From the NCBI RefSeq assembly GCF_963678635.1, contig NC_087064.1:73471465-73535464 (forward strand): a stretch of 64,000 bases of DNA, given 5' to 3'. Shown in pieces: positions 46,573 to 57,220 of the stretch. Every line of letters begins with the position of its first letter. Position 1 is the first letter of the stretch. The notes under the pieces were generated by a model. The model ran no database searches. It was not told where the DNA came from and saw nothing but the letters and a program-made list of their open reading frames with translations. Position numbers and translations under genes: made by a program. This stretch comes from Symsagittifera roscoffensis (Eukaryota > Xenacoelomorpha > Acoela > Convolutidae).

Positions 46573-48114
46573 TAATTTTCCGAAATTCTTTGGTTCTGTT
46601 TAAATGTAATTTTACAATTAGATTCAAATTGAGTTAGAAATTTTGCGAATGCTGTTTTTGCTTGCTTGATTTTATTTGTTTTGCCTCAACAAACAATTTT
46701 TACCAATAAAAAACAATTTTTTTATATAAATTGTAAGAAAATTGGAAAAAAAGAGTGTCTTTTAACAAAATCATCAAAAAGGGAACGTTTCGTCGAGGGG
46801 TGATGTTTGCTGCAAATATTTGACAAAGGACCGATATCCAAAAGTGGACTTAGTCTTGCCCTAAGCCAAATTTTATGTACACATAGTTATAGTATACCAG
46901 GGAAATATTGGTTATTATGAGGTAAGTCTTTGAATATGTTAGTTTTGTTGGAACGATCAAAGAAAGTGACAAAACAAAAGCTGATAAAAAAGAACGTCCT
47001 TGTAGTGGATCTGCTTTTAGGTCACAGAGTACACAGTTTGTCCTTGTAATGTTGCAAACTAATTTTTAACCAATGCAAAAAAGCCAAAACAAAGTTGTGG
47101 TTTTCGAAAATTTTCGGCTGAAATTCAAAATTTGGATTTTTACTTTGGCTATTATAAAGATTCTTCAGTTTCACATGTTTGCACCTAATGAATTTGTTTT
47201 TTATGCAAAAAAAAAAGTAAAAAAAATGGTTGAAAAATGAACAAAATTAATTAAACTAAAAGTAAACGTTTTCATAACTGTTTGGATTTTTTTGTTTTCG
47301 AGTTTCTTTTCTACAATTGGTGTTATTTATCATTCTATGCTACTTGCCGAGAAATGCGTTATAAGTGTTGGTCTGTACAAACCGTTTTTTTTGTTGAAAT
47401 TTTTTGAGATATAATGTGTTTTCCTGTTACTTTTTTGGACTCTTGGGCTCAATTTTTGAGTATATTTTTATATTCTGGTTTCATGTTTTTCTTTTTTTTA
47501 CAATCAATTCTCTTTCAAAGTCAGTTCTTAATTCAAAATTTTTAACACCCATGGCTTAAATAGCTTAATAAAAAAGCAACGTCAAAAACTCGAAGATAAT
47601 TCATCCAAGTCAAACTTAAAAGTAGTCATAATTTAACTGATTTAGGAAAAACTAGTAACACCATTTTTCAGGGAGTTTAAATTCAAATTGAAACAAAAAG
47701 CATTAAACTTGGATGAAATTGGACAAAAGTGGATGAAATTATATCTAACCCCCTAATCTCAGTAATTTGCCCAGAAAAATACTAAATTTAATTTCATTCC
47801 ATTTCTTAAAGTGTTCAGAATATGGGTTGGACACTGCGAAATCTTATTAGTGATATAAACTGTTCTTTTACGGCCAAAATGTGGGTCAGCCAAAATTTCA
47901 CACACATGCACACAAAAAAAGATTACCAGAGTTTTGAAAGGGCGCCGGATATCAAGCCGACGGGACTTCAAGCCGAATTGTAAAATTAGGGACTTGAAGC
48001 CGAACATGTGTCATTGTGCTCGATTGTTTTGTTTACACTTTTTTGTTTTGTGGCTTAACTAGTTTTGTTTTTCGCGTTTTGCAAAAAAAGCCTTTATAGT
48101 GCTGACTTAAAACA

Positions 48115-48478
48115 ATCTGATAGAATGAATTAGTAACAAATCAGTTATGACAAATAAGCCTCGCTGAACCAATTTGGAATGATTCCTCAGACGGATTAAA
48201 TTTCCGCTTAAGCGTTAATAGCGCGAAATATATCGCGCATTAATTGACCCAAATTGGCCCGAATGACAATCTTCAAGCCCCCATAACTTTACGACAAACT
48301 ATCAGAGGTGAAATATCTTTTCAATTTTAAGCTCAGGACAACAAAACTTTTTGAATCATAAAGAAAATTCTTTCAAAAATAGCTAGTTAAGAAGTCGAAA
48401 TTTGTCTGAAGAAAAAACCCCAACCCGAGCATAAACATTCCGTTACTTTCGTTACGAAAGTCGGAACAATAAACTAAT
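48115..48478 (+). repeat. Partial S element in unit A
   Basis: Matches the right two-thirds of the S element, including GCGCGAAATATATCGCGC (48221-48238) and the closing ACGAAAGTCGGAACAATAA. The left hairpin end is missing. Confidence 0.6.
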
Positions 48479-48479
48479 A

Positions 48480-48743
48480 ATGTTCAAACTCATTTCATTT
48501 ATTTTTTGTAAAATTTTGTCAAAGGAAGAGGAGTACCAAATGTTAATGGACTTCAACCAGCATTTTTATGCCGCTATTTTTAGCGATAATTTAGAACACA
48601 ATTACAATCTTAAGACGGTCCAAGTACCATCAGGTAATTGGTTTGAAATCGGGTTGATTTTTCATACCACAGTTTCACTCCTTTTAATCCAAATGAATTG
48701 TTCCTCGTTATCGAAACCGTACTATATCAAAATCGCACTATAA
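48480..48743 (+). CDS. Small open frame after the S element, function unknown
   Basis: An ATG frame starting MFKLISFIFCKILS continues with an E-E-E-Y-Q-M-L-M-D-F-N segment and N-L-E-H-N-Y-N-L-K-T-V-Q-V-P-S. A possible splice donor (CATCAGGTAATTGG) lies after P-S near 48633; beyond it the frame looks like translated intron. The equivalent frame in unit B (52795 onward) is broken by a deletion after about 20 codons, so the protein is probably not maintained. Confidence 0.25.
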   Translation: MFKLISFIFCKILSKEEEYQMLMDFNQHFYAAIFSDNLEHNYNLKTVQVPSGNWFEIGLIFHTTVSLLLIQMNCSSLSKPYYIKIAL

Positions 48744-49408
48744 AAGCTTATTCAACAAAACTATATAAATATATCAACAGAAGTCGGGAAAAACTGCTTT
48801 AATGTAAATATTTATGAATTGAGAGAGTATTCATAAATATTTTGCGCCAATATTTGCGCCAATTCTTACAAAAAAAAACATTTGTTTCGGAAGAAACCAG
48901 CACTTTTATAAAAACTAAAATAGTTCATCGAAAACAGAATGAATTAGACAAAAAACCTGAAAAAAATTACAAGCTTTAATTCTTTAAATCAAATAAAAGA
49001 AAAAATCACTGCTCCTATAATGTAACCTAAGAAATAAACAAAGATAAGTTAGATTGATTTAGCGTTTATAGAAATTCTAGGAAATCAAATTTTAAGAAAA
49101 ATAATAGCCAGGAAAGTTTTCCTAGCTTGGAGAAAAAGATATTTGAAAGTTTTTTTAAATCTTGTGTCGTCGAGCAAGTTTCGATTAGTCTTTAAATTTG
49201 AACACAAGTAGCCGGTTATCTTGTAATGGTAACTTCCCATATGTTCTAGTTCCCAAATGGCCTAATAACAAATTAATTCCCAAATAGCATAATTAATTTC
49301 AAAAAGGTGTGAAATTTTGAGGTGTGAAAAATTTTTTCCCGAAATAAAGTCAAAGCACGTAGAAAAGTAACTATAAAAGTATCTGAAAACATTTATTATA
49401 ATCGACTG

Positions 49409-49984
49409 TTCATGCAATTTGGGATATTTACAAATTTTAAACCATTTAGGATTTAATAAAAAAACTAATGTTATTTGAGAAATTGTAAAGTTTTATGCCA
49501 TTTTAGAAGCAAAGCTGTTGTTACCAAAATTTTTGTTGCATTTTAAAATGCAGGCAAAAAGTTTTTCTCTGAATTATCTGGTGTTTCTGTTAGTGAGTGG
49601 TAATTGACTTGTTTAATTAGTTTAAAAAATCAAAATATAAAAATTTAGCTGCAAGTTATATGAATTACAATGGATTGATATCAGTCCATGCATGAAACTT
49701 CGCAAAATCGTCACTTTTTCCCTTGTTTGGCGTAAAAATTTATTTTGTGGTTCAGATCGAGTCAAAGTCAGTTGCTAACATGTCCAGTTTCGTCAACACT
49801 GGTCTTAGTTGGACCCCAATATCATCGGTGATGTTGCTCAAAAATCATAGTCCCATGATTGACTGTTGTTATGAAATTTACGGCTTCGTTTTCTGATTCA
49901 GTTCATGTTGTACCGACTGTGAATCGGTATTCTTGTTTAATGCTTCTTTTTTGTTTTGGTTGTTGTAATAATCATCATATTATA
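49409..49984. other. Unique spacer between the large repeats
   Basis: No gene or repeat recognised; moderately less AT-rich around 49740-49930. Confidence 0.35.
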
Positions 49985-51804
49985 TTCTGACACGTTTTAC
50001 TTGACTTGAATAAAAAAAAAACATTTTCGAAGTTCTTTGGTTCTGATTAATTGTAAATTTTACCAACACATTCAAAATGAGTTAGAAATTTTGCAAAAGC
50101 AATTTTTGCTTGCTTGATCTTATTTTTTGGTCTCAACCAACAAAAAACCATTTTTTTTCATAAATTGTAAGAAAATTGGAAAAAAAGAGTGTCTTTTAAC
50201 AAGATCATTGAAAAGGGAACGTTTTGTCGTGGGGTGATGTTTGCAGCAAATATTTGACAAAATATTGATATCCAAAAGTGGACTTAGTCTTACCGTAAGC
50301 CAAATTTTATGTACACATAGTTAGTATACCAGGGAAATATTAGTTATTATGATGTAAGTCTCTAAATATGTTAGTTTTGTTGGAACGATCAAAGAAAGTG
50401 ACAGAACCAAAGCAGATCAAAAAGAACGTACTTGTAGCGGAATCTGCTTTCAGGTCACACAGTACACAGTTTGGCCTTGTAATGTAGCAAACTAATTTTT
50501 AACCAATGCAAAAAGCCAAAACAAAATAGTGGTTTTCGAAAAATTGGTTTGAGTGTTTTCGTGCTGACATTCAAAGTTTGGTTTTTTAATATGATTATTA
50601 TAAAGATTCTTCAGTTTCACATTTTTCCACCTAATGAATTTGTTTTTTATGAAAAAAAAAATGGTTGAAAAATGAACAAAACTAATCGTAACTAAAGTAA
50701 ATGTTTTCCAAATTATTCAGAATTTTTCTTTGGTTTTGATTTTCTTTTCTACAATTGGGGTTATTTATCAATCTATGCTACTTGCCGAGAATTGCGTTAT
50801 AAGTGTTGGGCTATATGTTTTCTGTACAAACCGTTTTTTCGTTGAAATTTTTTGAGACAAAATGGGTTTTCCTGTTACTTTTTTGGACGCTTGGGCTCAA
50901 ATATTGAGTATAATTTTATAACCTGGTCTTATGTTTTCTTTTTTTTATGATCGATCCTTTTTCAAAGTCAGTTTTTAATTCAAAGTTTTTACACCCCTGG
51001 CTTAAATAGCTTACTAAAAAAGCATCGTCAAAAATTCGAAAATAATTCATTCAAATCGAATTTAAAGATAGTCATAATTTAACTGATTTAAGAAAAACTA
51101 GTAACACCATTTTTCAAGGGGCTTCAATTCAAATTCAAAAAAAAACATTAAACTTGGATGAAATTGGACTAAAAGTGGATGAAATTAAATCTAACCCCCT
51201 AATCTCAGTAATTCGCCCACAAAAATAGCAAATTTATTTTCATTTGTAATTTATGTTGAATTGTGGGTTTTCCTGTTACTTTTTTGGACGCTTGGGCTCA
51301 ATTTTTGAGTATAATTTTATATTCTGGTTTCATGTTTTCTTTTTTTTAATAATCAATCCTCATTCCAAGTCAGTTTTGAATTCAAAGTTTTTACACCCCT
51401 GGCTTAAATAGCTTAATAAAAAAGCATCGTCAAAAATACGAAAATAATTCATCCAAATCGAACTTAAAGATAGTCATAATTTAACTGTTTTAGGAAAAAC
51501 TAGTAACACCATTTTTCAGGGGGCTTCAACTCGAATTGAAAAAGAAAAACATTAAACTTGGATAAAATTGGACTAAAAGTGGATGAAATTAAATTTAACC
51601 CCCTAATCTCAGTAATTTGCCCACAAAAATGCCAAATTTGTTTTCATTCCTTTTCTGAAAGTGTTCAGAACATGGTTTGGACGCTGCGAAACCTTATTAG
51701 TGATATAAACAGCTCCTTTACGGCCAAAATGTGGTTCAACCAAAAATTCACACACATGAACACAAAAAAAGATTACCAGAGTTTTGAAAGGGCGCCGGAT
51801 ATCG

Positions 51805-52208
51805 AGCCGACGGGACTTCAAGCCGAATTGTAAAATTAGGGACTTCAAGCCGAATATTTTGTCAACAAGTTATGAGTTTTGATTAGTTTGAAAACTGTTT
51901 TGAATCATTTTTTATTTACATAAACTTTCAATACAACTTTTTCATAATTTTTGAGCCTCTAAATGATGTTTAGGGCTATTAAAAGTTAAAACATTGTTGA
52001 TTGGTTTTTTCATGTGTAAAATTTATGCATTTCAAAATCCGGATGATCTAACTATCTGATGCCACTCTGAAGTGGTGCACTGTTTTGAAGAACGCTTTTG
52101 ATGAAATATACTTGCCTAATTTTTTCAAAATAAATTTTTTATTGATGAAAACTTAGCGTTTTGAGTTGCTTGTAATGTTTAAATTTCGGCCTGAAGTCCT
52201 GTCGGCCT
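51805..52208. mobile_element. Possible MITE with GGGACTTCAAGCCGAA ends
   Basis: Left AGCCGACGGGACTTCAAGCC (51805) is matched on the right by the reverse-complement form ending GAAGTCCTGTCGGCCT (52208). The left motif repeats again at 51840 (GGGACTTCAAGCCGAA). Unit A retains only the left end (about 47963-48004). No coding sequence inside; no target duplication was identified. Confidence 0.45.
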
Positions 52209-52444
52209 GTTGTACTAGACCTGTTTTCAAAGCATGTCTTTTAAGTTCTCTCATTCTAAATTAACACTGACTTTTTGGAAGCCATTTTTTTTGCAATGGG
52301 AGGCAAAATTTTGCTTCATTTCGATGACATGTGTCATTGTGCTCGATTGTTTTGTTCACGCTTCTTTGTTTCGCGGCTCAACTAGTTTTGTTTTTCGCGT
52401 TTCGCAAAAAAAGCCTTTATAGTGCTGACTTAAAACAATCTGAT

Positions 52445-52788
52445 CGAATGAATTAGTGACAAATCAAACATGGCAAATAAGCCTCGCTGAACCAATTTGG
52501 AACGATTCCTCAGACGGATCAAATTTCCGCTTACGCGTTAATAGCGCAAAATATATCGCGCGTTAATTGTCCCAAATTGGCCCAAATGACAATCTTTAAG
52601 CCCCCATAACTTTACGACAAAATATCAGTGGTGAAATATCTTTTCAATTGTAAGCTCAGGACAACAGAACTTTTTGAATGATGATAAAAATTCTATCAAT
52701 AATAGCTATTTAAGAAGTCGAAATTTGTCTGAAGAAAAACTCCCCACCCGAGCACAACTAATCCATTCCGAAAGTCGGAGCAATAAAT
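52445..52788 (+). repeat. Partial S element in unit B
   Basis: Counterpart of 48115-48478, with the same conserved centre (GCGTTAATAGCGCAAAATAT) and closing AAGTCGGAGCAATAA. Confidence 0.6.
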
Positions 52789-53734
52789 TAATTATGTTCA
52801 AATTCATTTCATTTATTTTTTGTAACATTTGTCGAAGGAAGATGAGTACTAAACGTTAATGGACTTTTAACAGCCTTTTTATACCGCAATTTTCAGCGAT
52901 AATTTGGAACACAATTACAATCTTAAGACGGTCCAAGTACCATCAGGTAATTGGTTTGAAATTGTGTTAATTTTTAATACCTCAGTTTCACTCCTTTTAA
53001 TCCAAATGAATTGTTCCTCGTTATCAAAACCGCACAATATCAAAATCGCACTATAAAAGCTTATTCAACAAAACTATGTAAACTATATCATCAGAAGTCG
53101 GGAAAAACTGCTTCAAAGTAAACATTTATGAATTGAGAGAGTATTCATAAATATTTTGCGCCAATATTTGCCCCATTTCTTACAAAAAAAAAACATTCGT
53201 TTTGGAAGAAACCCGCACTTTTTTAAAAACTAAAATAGTTCATCGAAAAAAAATGAATTAGACGAAAAACCTGAAAAAAAACACAAGCTACAATTCTTTA
53301 AATCAAATAAAAGAAAAATTGACTGCTCCTATAATGTAACTTTCGAAGTAAACAAAGATAAGTTAGATTGATTTAGCGTTTATAGAAATTCTAGGAAATC
53401 AAATTTTAGAAAAAAAATTGTCAGGAACGTTTGCCTAGCTTGGAGAAAAAGATATTTGAAAGTTTTTTTAATCTTGTGTCGTCGAGCAAGTTTCGATTAA
53501 CCTTTAAAATTGAACACAAGTAGCCGGTTATCTTGTAATGGTAACTTCCCATATGGTATAATTTCCAAATGGCCTAATAACAAATTAATTCCCAAATGGC
53601 ATAAACAATTTCAAAAAGGTGTGAAATTTTGAGGTGTGAAAAGTTTTTTCCCGAAATAAAGTCAAAGCATGAAGAAAAGTAACAATAAAGTTATCTAAAA
53701 ACATTTCTTATAATCGACTTATGCTTAATGCTTG

Positions 53735-54001
53735 CCCTGAGCCTAAATTTGAAAAGATATTTCACCCGTGATAACTTTTGGGGGTTTGAAGATTGCCATT
53801 TTGGCCAATTTGGGACAATTAACGCGCGATATATTTCGCGCTATTAACGCGTAAACTGAGATTTAATCCGTCCTAGAAATTGTGCCAAATTGGTTCAAAG
53901 CAGCTTATGTGCCATAATTGATATGTTAATAGGAGCAAAACGTAGATCTTTAGAGGCAGTCGGAACATCAGGGCCTCGTCGCCCTGATACGAGCAGTCTT
54001 G
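53735..54001 (-). repeat. S element, left part, inverted
   Basis: Minus-strand copy that includes the terminal hairpin (GCCCTGATACGAGCAGTCTTG on the plus strand reads as the left end) and the GCGCG...CGCGC centre. Its right part is missing. Confidence 0.6.
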
Positions 54002-54071
54002 TCTGCATTTCACTACGAATAGATTTTGACGGTTTCGCAAGTTGGACTTTCTTCAATTGACTGTCAGCATA

Positions 54072-54278
54072 TTAAGTTTGGTTTAACTCTTCAGTTTTAA
54101 TTCCGGTTGATCTCATTAAGAAATTTCTTCTAATTGAGTCATCAACCTTTGCGGTTTTCTTCTCCTTGATCAAATGTTGGCATCGTGGATCAATGGCAAG
54201 TTTCTTGTTACAATGGATATTGATAGCTAGCCATTGGTTGTCGTGAATGTTAGGGAAGGGCGAAGGGGACTCGGTCAA
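54072..54278 (-). CDS. Short open frame, unidentified
   Basis: Sixty-eight codons on the minus strand with balanced composition: H-D-N-Q-W-L-A-I-N-I-H-C, then I-D-P-R-C-Q-H-L-I-K-E and a charged end. It lies between two inverted S-element copies. It may be the tail of a transposon protein, but no family can be named from the sequence alone. Confidence 0.25.
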   Translation of the reverse strand: MTESPSPFPNIHDNQWLAINIHCNKKLAIDPRCQHLIKEKKTAKVDDSIRRNFLMRSTGIKTEELNQT

Positions 54279-54449
54279 TCAATTGATTTCTTTTTTTACT
54301 CCAAAGTGGAGAGACTGTCAATTGTTGGCTTATCAAAATGAGATTAATGGACCAATCAAATACGATCTACGGATTGCAATCCGGACAAACCATTTCAGTA
54401 CTACAATTATAACAACTGTTAGAAGTCGTAATGTTGTTTCTTTGAGTTG

Positions 54450-54965
54450 TTGTTCCGACATTCGCAACGAAAGTAACGGAATATTTGTTCTCGGGGTGAT
54501 TTTTTTCTTCAGACAAATTTCGGCTTTGTAACTAGCCATTTTTGACGAAATTTTTTATATGGTGTTGTTGTCCTGAGCTTAAATTTTAAAAACAATTTCA
54601 CATGTGATTATTTTTCCTATGTGGCGTCCCTCATGCTGGAGGGACCAAATGCTTGAAATCTATTTTGACTTATTTTCGGCCAATCAGAACTGAGTATTAA
54701 AAAATCTCAGGGAAATTGCCTCCAAGTAAGCAAGTTAAACCAGGCCATTAGTGTTAATATTGCCCCATTAGATAATAAGCAGATGAATGAAAATAATGCC
54801 GGATCAAAGACGGATTGGAACAAATTTAATGTTTCAAGGGTACCGATTCGCGAAAAACTGAAAAACAAAAAATTAAATTTATGATACCTGTTATTGCTGT
54901 TCCATAGACCTTAAAAGGCAGTCTGAACATTCAGGGCTTTGCTTTGATACGAGCAGTCTTGTTCT
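54450..54965 (-). repeat. S element ends, inverted, with foreign middle
   Basis: The right end (TTCCGACATTCGCAACGAAAG near 54452, read in reverse) and the left hairpin-side end (GATACGAGCAGTCTTG, 54946-54961) are both present. Between about 54620 and 54880 the sequence is unrelated and contains a hairpin GTCCCTCATGCTGGAGGGAC (54626-54645). Confidence 0.5.
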
Positions 54966-55036
54966 CTTTTAAGTCTTCATCTTGCTTTTAGGGTTTACAA
55001 CCCGATTTCTGTGTTTTGTGCATGATTGATACGTTT

Positions 55037-55446
55037 TGGAACCTGATCTAAACTACATTTTATTATTGGATATAAATTAGATATTTTATCACTATAAAAT
55101 ATTTAAAATTAACCAATCATGATCCATCTAACTAACAAACCACTTATTTGTAAGTGCTGAAATTACTTGTAATTTCAGCACCAGAGAGATTTGAATTTAA
55201 CTTAGAAATTAGTTACCTCTCCGAGAGAAGTTCAGCAGCCGCAATAAGCCAGTATACTCTAGATCTATTGAGCCTAGCAGAGACTAATTAAACACCCTGA
55301 GACTAGTGGATGTAAGAGTAAGATTAGGATCGGTATTAGACTAAGAAGTTGCACGAATCTATTCGGCCGAAAATAAGATAGCATGACGAGCAGACCGTGT
55401 ACCCTATCCGAAATTGCTCTATGAGCTAAGCATAAAACTTAACTCA
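55037..55446 (+). repeat. 5' LTR
   Basis: Begins TGGAACCTGATCTAAACTAC and ends AACTTAACTCA. It contains a perfect 12-bp-arm hairpin (GTGCTGAAATTACTTG, then TAATTTCAGCAC) near 55156-55183. Confidence 0.9.
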
Positions 55447-55448
55447 TC

Positions 55449-55466
55449 TGGTGCGACCATAAGTCT
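55449..55466 (+). promoter_or_regulatory. Primer-binding site
   Basis: TGGTGCGACCATAAG starts two bases after the LTR. It has the TGG start expected for pairing with a tRNA CCA end and is shared with 35082 and 39477. The tRNA cannot be named without a tRNA set from the same genome. Confidence 0.6.
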
Positions 55467-55543
55467 CGAATAAGACCTTAAAAAACAAGATAGCTTAGAA
55501 ATAACCAAAAAGTAGATTAGAAAATAGACAAGAGATTTTCAAA

Positions 55544-55777
55544 ATGTTACACGACAATAACTTAATTGAAATGTCTCTACGATTCAATAGATCAGAGCCG
55601 CTATTCCGTACAATACTAGAGTTATCCGGTATTGGAAAAAGACCTCGGACAAGAGACCACATACGACTACATAGAAACTTACCATTTAGTTTCATGGTCG
55701 TACGGCAAAAGCCATCACAAACTTTTATATTTAGAATCTTACTAGCAATGAATTTAGATTTTCATTTGCAAACATAA
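55544..55777 (+). CDS. Leader open frame of the LTR element
   Basis: An ATG frame of 77 codons starts about 100 bp after the 5' LTR (MLHDNNLIEMSLRFNRSEPL). It has a basic middle (G-K-R-P-R-T-R-D-H) and no recognised domain. A TTATTTCAG acceptor follows at 55803-55810, so it may be a first exon spliced to the main orphan gene. It could equally be chance. Confidence 0.3.
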   Translation: MLHDNNLIEMSLRFNRSEPLFRTILELSGIGKRPRTRDHIRLHRNLPFSFMVVRQKPSQTFIFRILLAMNLDFHLQT

Positions 55778-55843
55778 AATCCTTGAAGAAAACTTCAATA
55801 ATTATTTCAGGCGCTAGATAAAATTATTATTGTACAATAAAGA

Positions 55844-57220
55844 TTGATAAAAACATCTCAAATCGTTCCCTCCAACTCTTCAGCCTTTTCAAAACCCCCC
55901 TTTCGATCCATTCAAACAAATCATCCACCCCCATCCCTCTCCACCCCTTCTCATGCTTCCCAAGTAACCCCAATCTATTCTACATTTAATTCCGAAAGAT
56001 CGAAAAATAACCCCCCAGATAATATACCAATTTTTGAAGAACTTGACAATTTTATAACACTGCAACAATAATTAATATACCTCCACACTTTCACTATACA
56101 TCAACTATCATCAACAGCAACATCATCAAATCCACCAACACCTACACCACTTTCAGATTATACTCCATCATTAGCTCAATCATCCACATCAACAGAAACA
56201 TCTACCAGCACTAGCCGAGCTTACCGCACTTTTAAGAGAAAGTTTCCAAATCAACCATTCCCATCCAAACCCGGAACAGCCAGAGAGTATATCAACCACC
56301 CAGAGACTAACCACCTCACTCACACCCCGACAATTTACATATGTCGGATATAAAAATTATTAAAAACATTCACTGCACCCCGAGCTAACGATTACTCAAT
56401 TGAATACTACGATCATAACATCATCCGTCCTAACCAAGATCAGTTTTTAGACGACGATCGTTTTGCAAACCCGCAACTAACAGAAACGTTTTTCATTAAA
56501 ACCCCATATCTATTCACACTTAATATTTTTGATAAAAAGCACGATCATATAATTTCAGAAGCACTTGTTGACATACAAGCATATGAAACCTTTTATGACA
56601 AATTTCAGTTATTTTCGCTAACCTTTCACTTTCTTTCACAGGAACGCGATTTGCACTGTTCCCACGATATTATGTTACGCAATAAACAAACGCACACTTA
56701 CACCTATTATCGTTTTATACAAAATCATTTTGATTTACACACACCATCACGACAACCTCACCACCGTTTTCAGTTCATTAACTCTAAATACACCTCACCA
56801 TTTTTTCTTAATTTTACATATCGCATTAAAAACACTAGCCTTCAAGGCATCCTTCGCAACTATGATCCAATCACCCAATTGTATATTTTCGGTCCCCTCA
56901 CTAAGACCTTCAACGATGAAGAATCACGACCCTTTTTTATTCCGCATGAATTCATACAACCTATAGAAATACCGATATTAGAATTTATCCATAACACCAA
57001 ATATAACCATAAACTTTATAACCTAATCCAAAACACACCTCATGATTTCACAGTAGGCACCGAAGAACTAAACACCATCAACGCACTTCAATTGCCTTGG
57101 CCACTACTGCAAACTAAAAATGTCATACGCATACTAGCCAAGTTACTAACAACATCAAACTTGATTCACGACATCTTCCCACATGGCTTTTCCCAGATGA
57201 CTAAGGTAAATATGAATTAA
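55844..57220 (+). pseudogene. Orphan gene of the LTR element, two in-frame stops
   Basis: One reading frame runs for about 459 codons, broken only by TAA at 56069-56071 and TAA at 56351-56353. The N-terminal part is proline/serine/threonine-rich (S-N-S-S-A-F-S-K-P-P-F). A middle linker is rich in S-T-S-T, then comes a basic R-A-Y-R-T-F-K-R-K-F-P. The C-terminal 290 residues are aromatic- and acidic-rich with F-F-I-K-T-P-Y-L-F-T-L, then F-x-P-H-E-F-I-Q-P-I-E-I-P, ending at a natural stop. The first TAA replaces a CAA-type codon in copy A. A TTCACAG at about 56641 may be an acceptor. I find no Gag, RT, integrase, protease, envelope or transposase signature. It is homologous to copies A and B near 5-9 kb. 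Bias toward TTT, ACA and CAC codons fits the AT-rich element. Confidence 0.65.

Larger units (their letters stand above)
45988..49408 (+). repeat. Large direct repeat, unit A
   Basis: From TTCTGACACGTATTACTTGA to the TATAATCGACT near 49408 this block is collinear with 49985-53719 at roughly 85-90% identity. Differences: unit A carries an extra module at 46033-46572, and it lacks the equivalent of 51855-52327. No transposase or retroelement protein is seen. Confidence 0.75.
49985..53719 (+). repeat. Large direct repeat, unit B
   Basis: Collinear with unit A. It has an internal tandem partial duplication: about 50850-51235 resembles 51255-51640 (both contain TTCCTGTTACTTTTTTGGACG and CCCCTAATCTCAGTAATT). 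It also contains a TIR-bounded insert at 51805-52208 that is lost or absent in unit A. Confidence 0.75.

Noticed and set aside
51558-51833. 91-codon frame in unit B
   Set aside because: The same stretch in unit A (47690-47985) has stops, and it crosses the start of a TIR-like insert.
54247-54531. 94-codon plus-strand frame
   Set aside because: Overlaps the better-composed minus-strand frame at one end and S-element sequence at the other; no domain.
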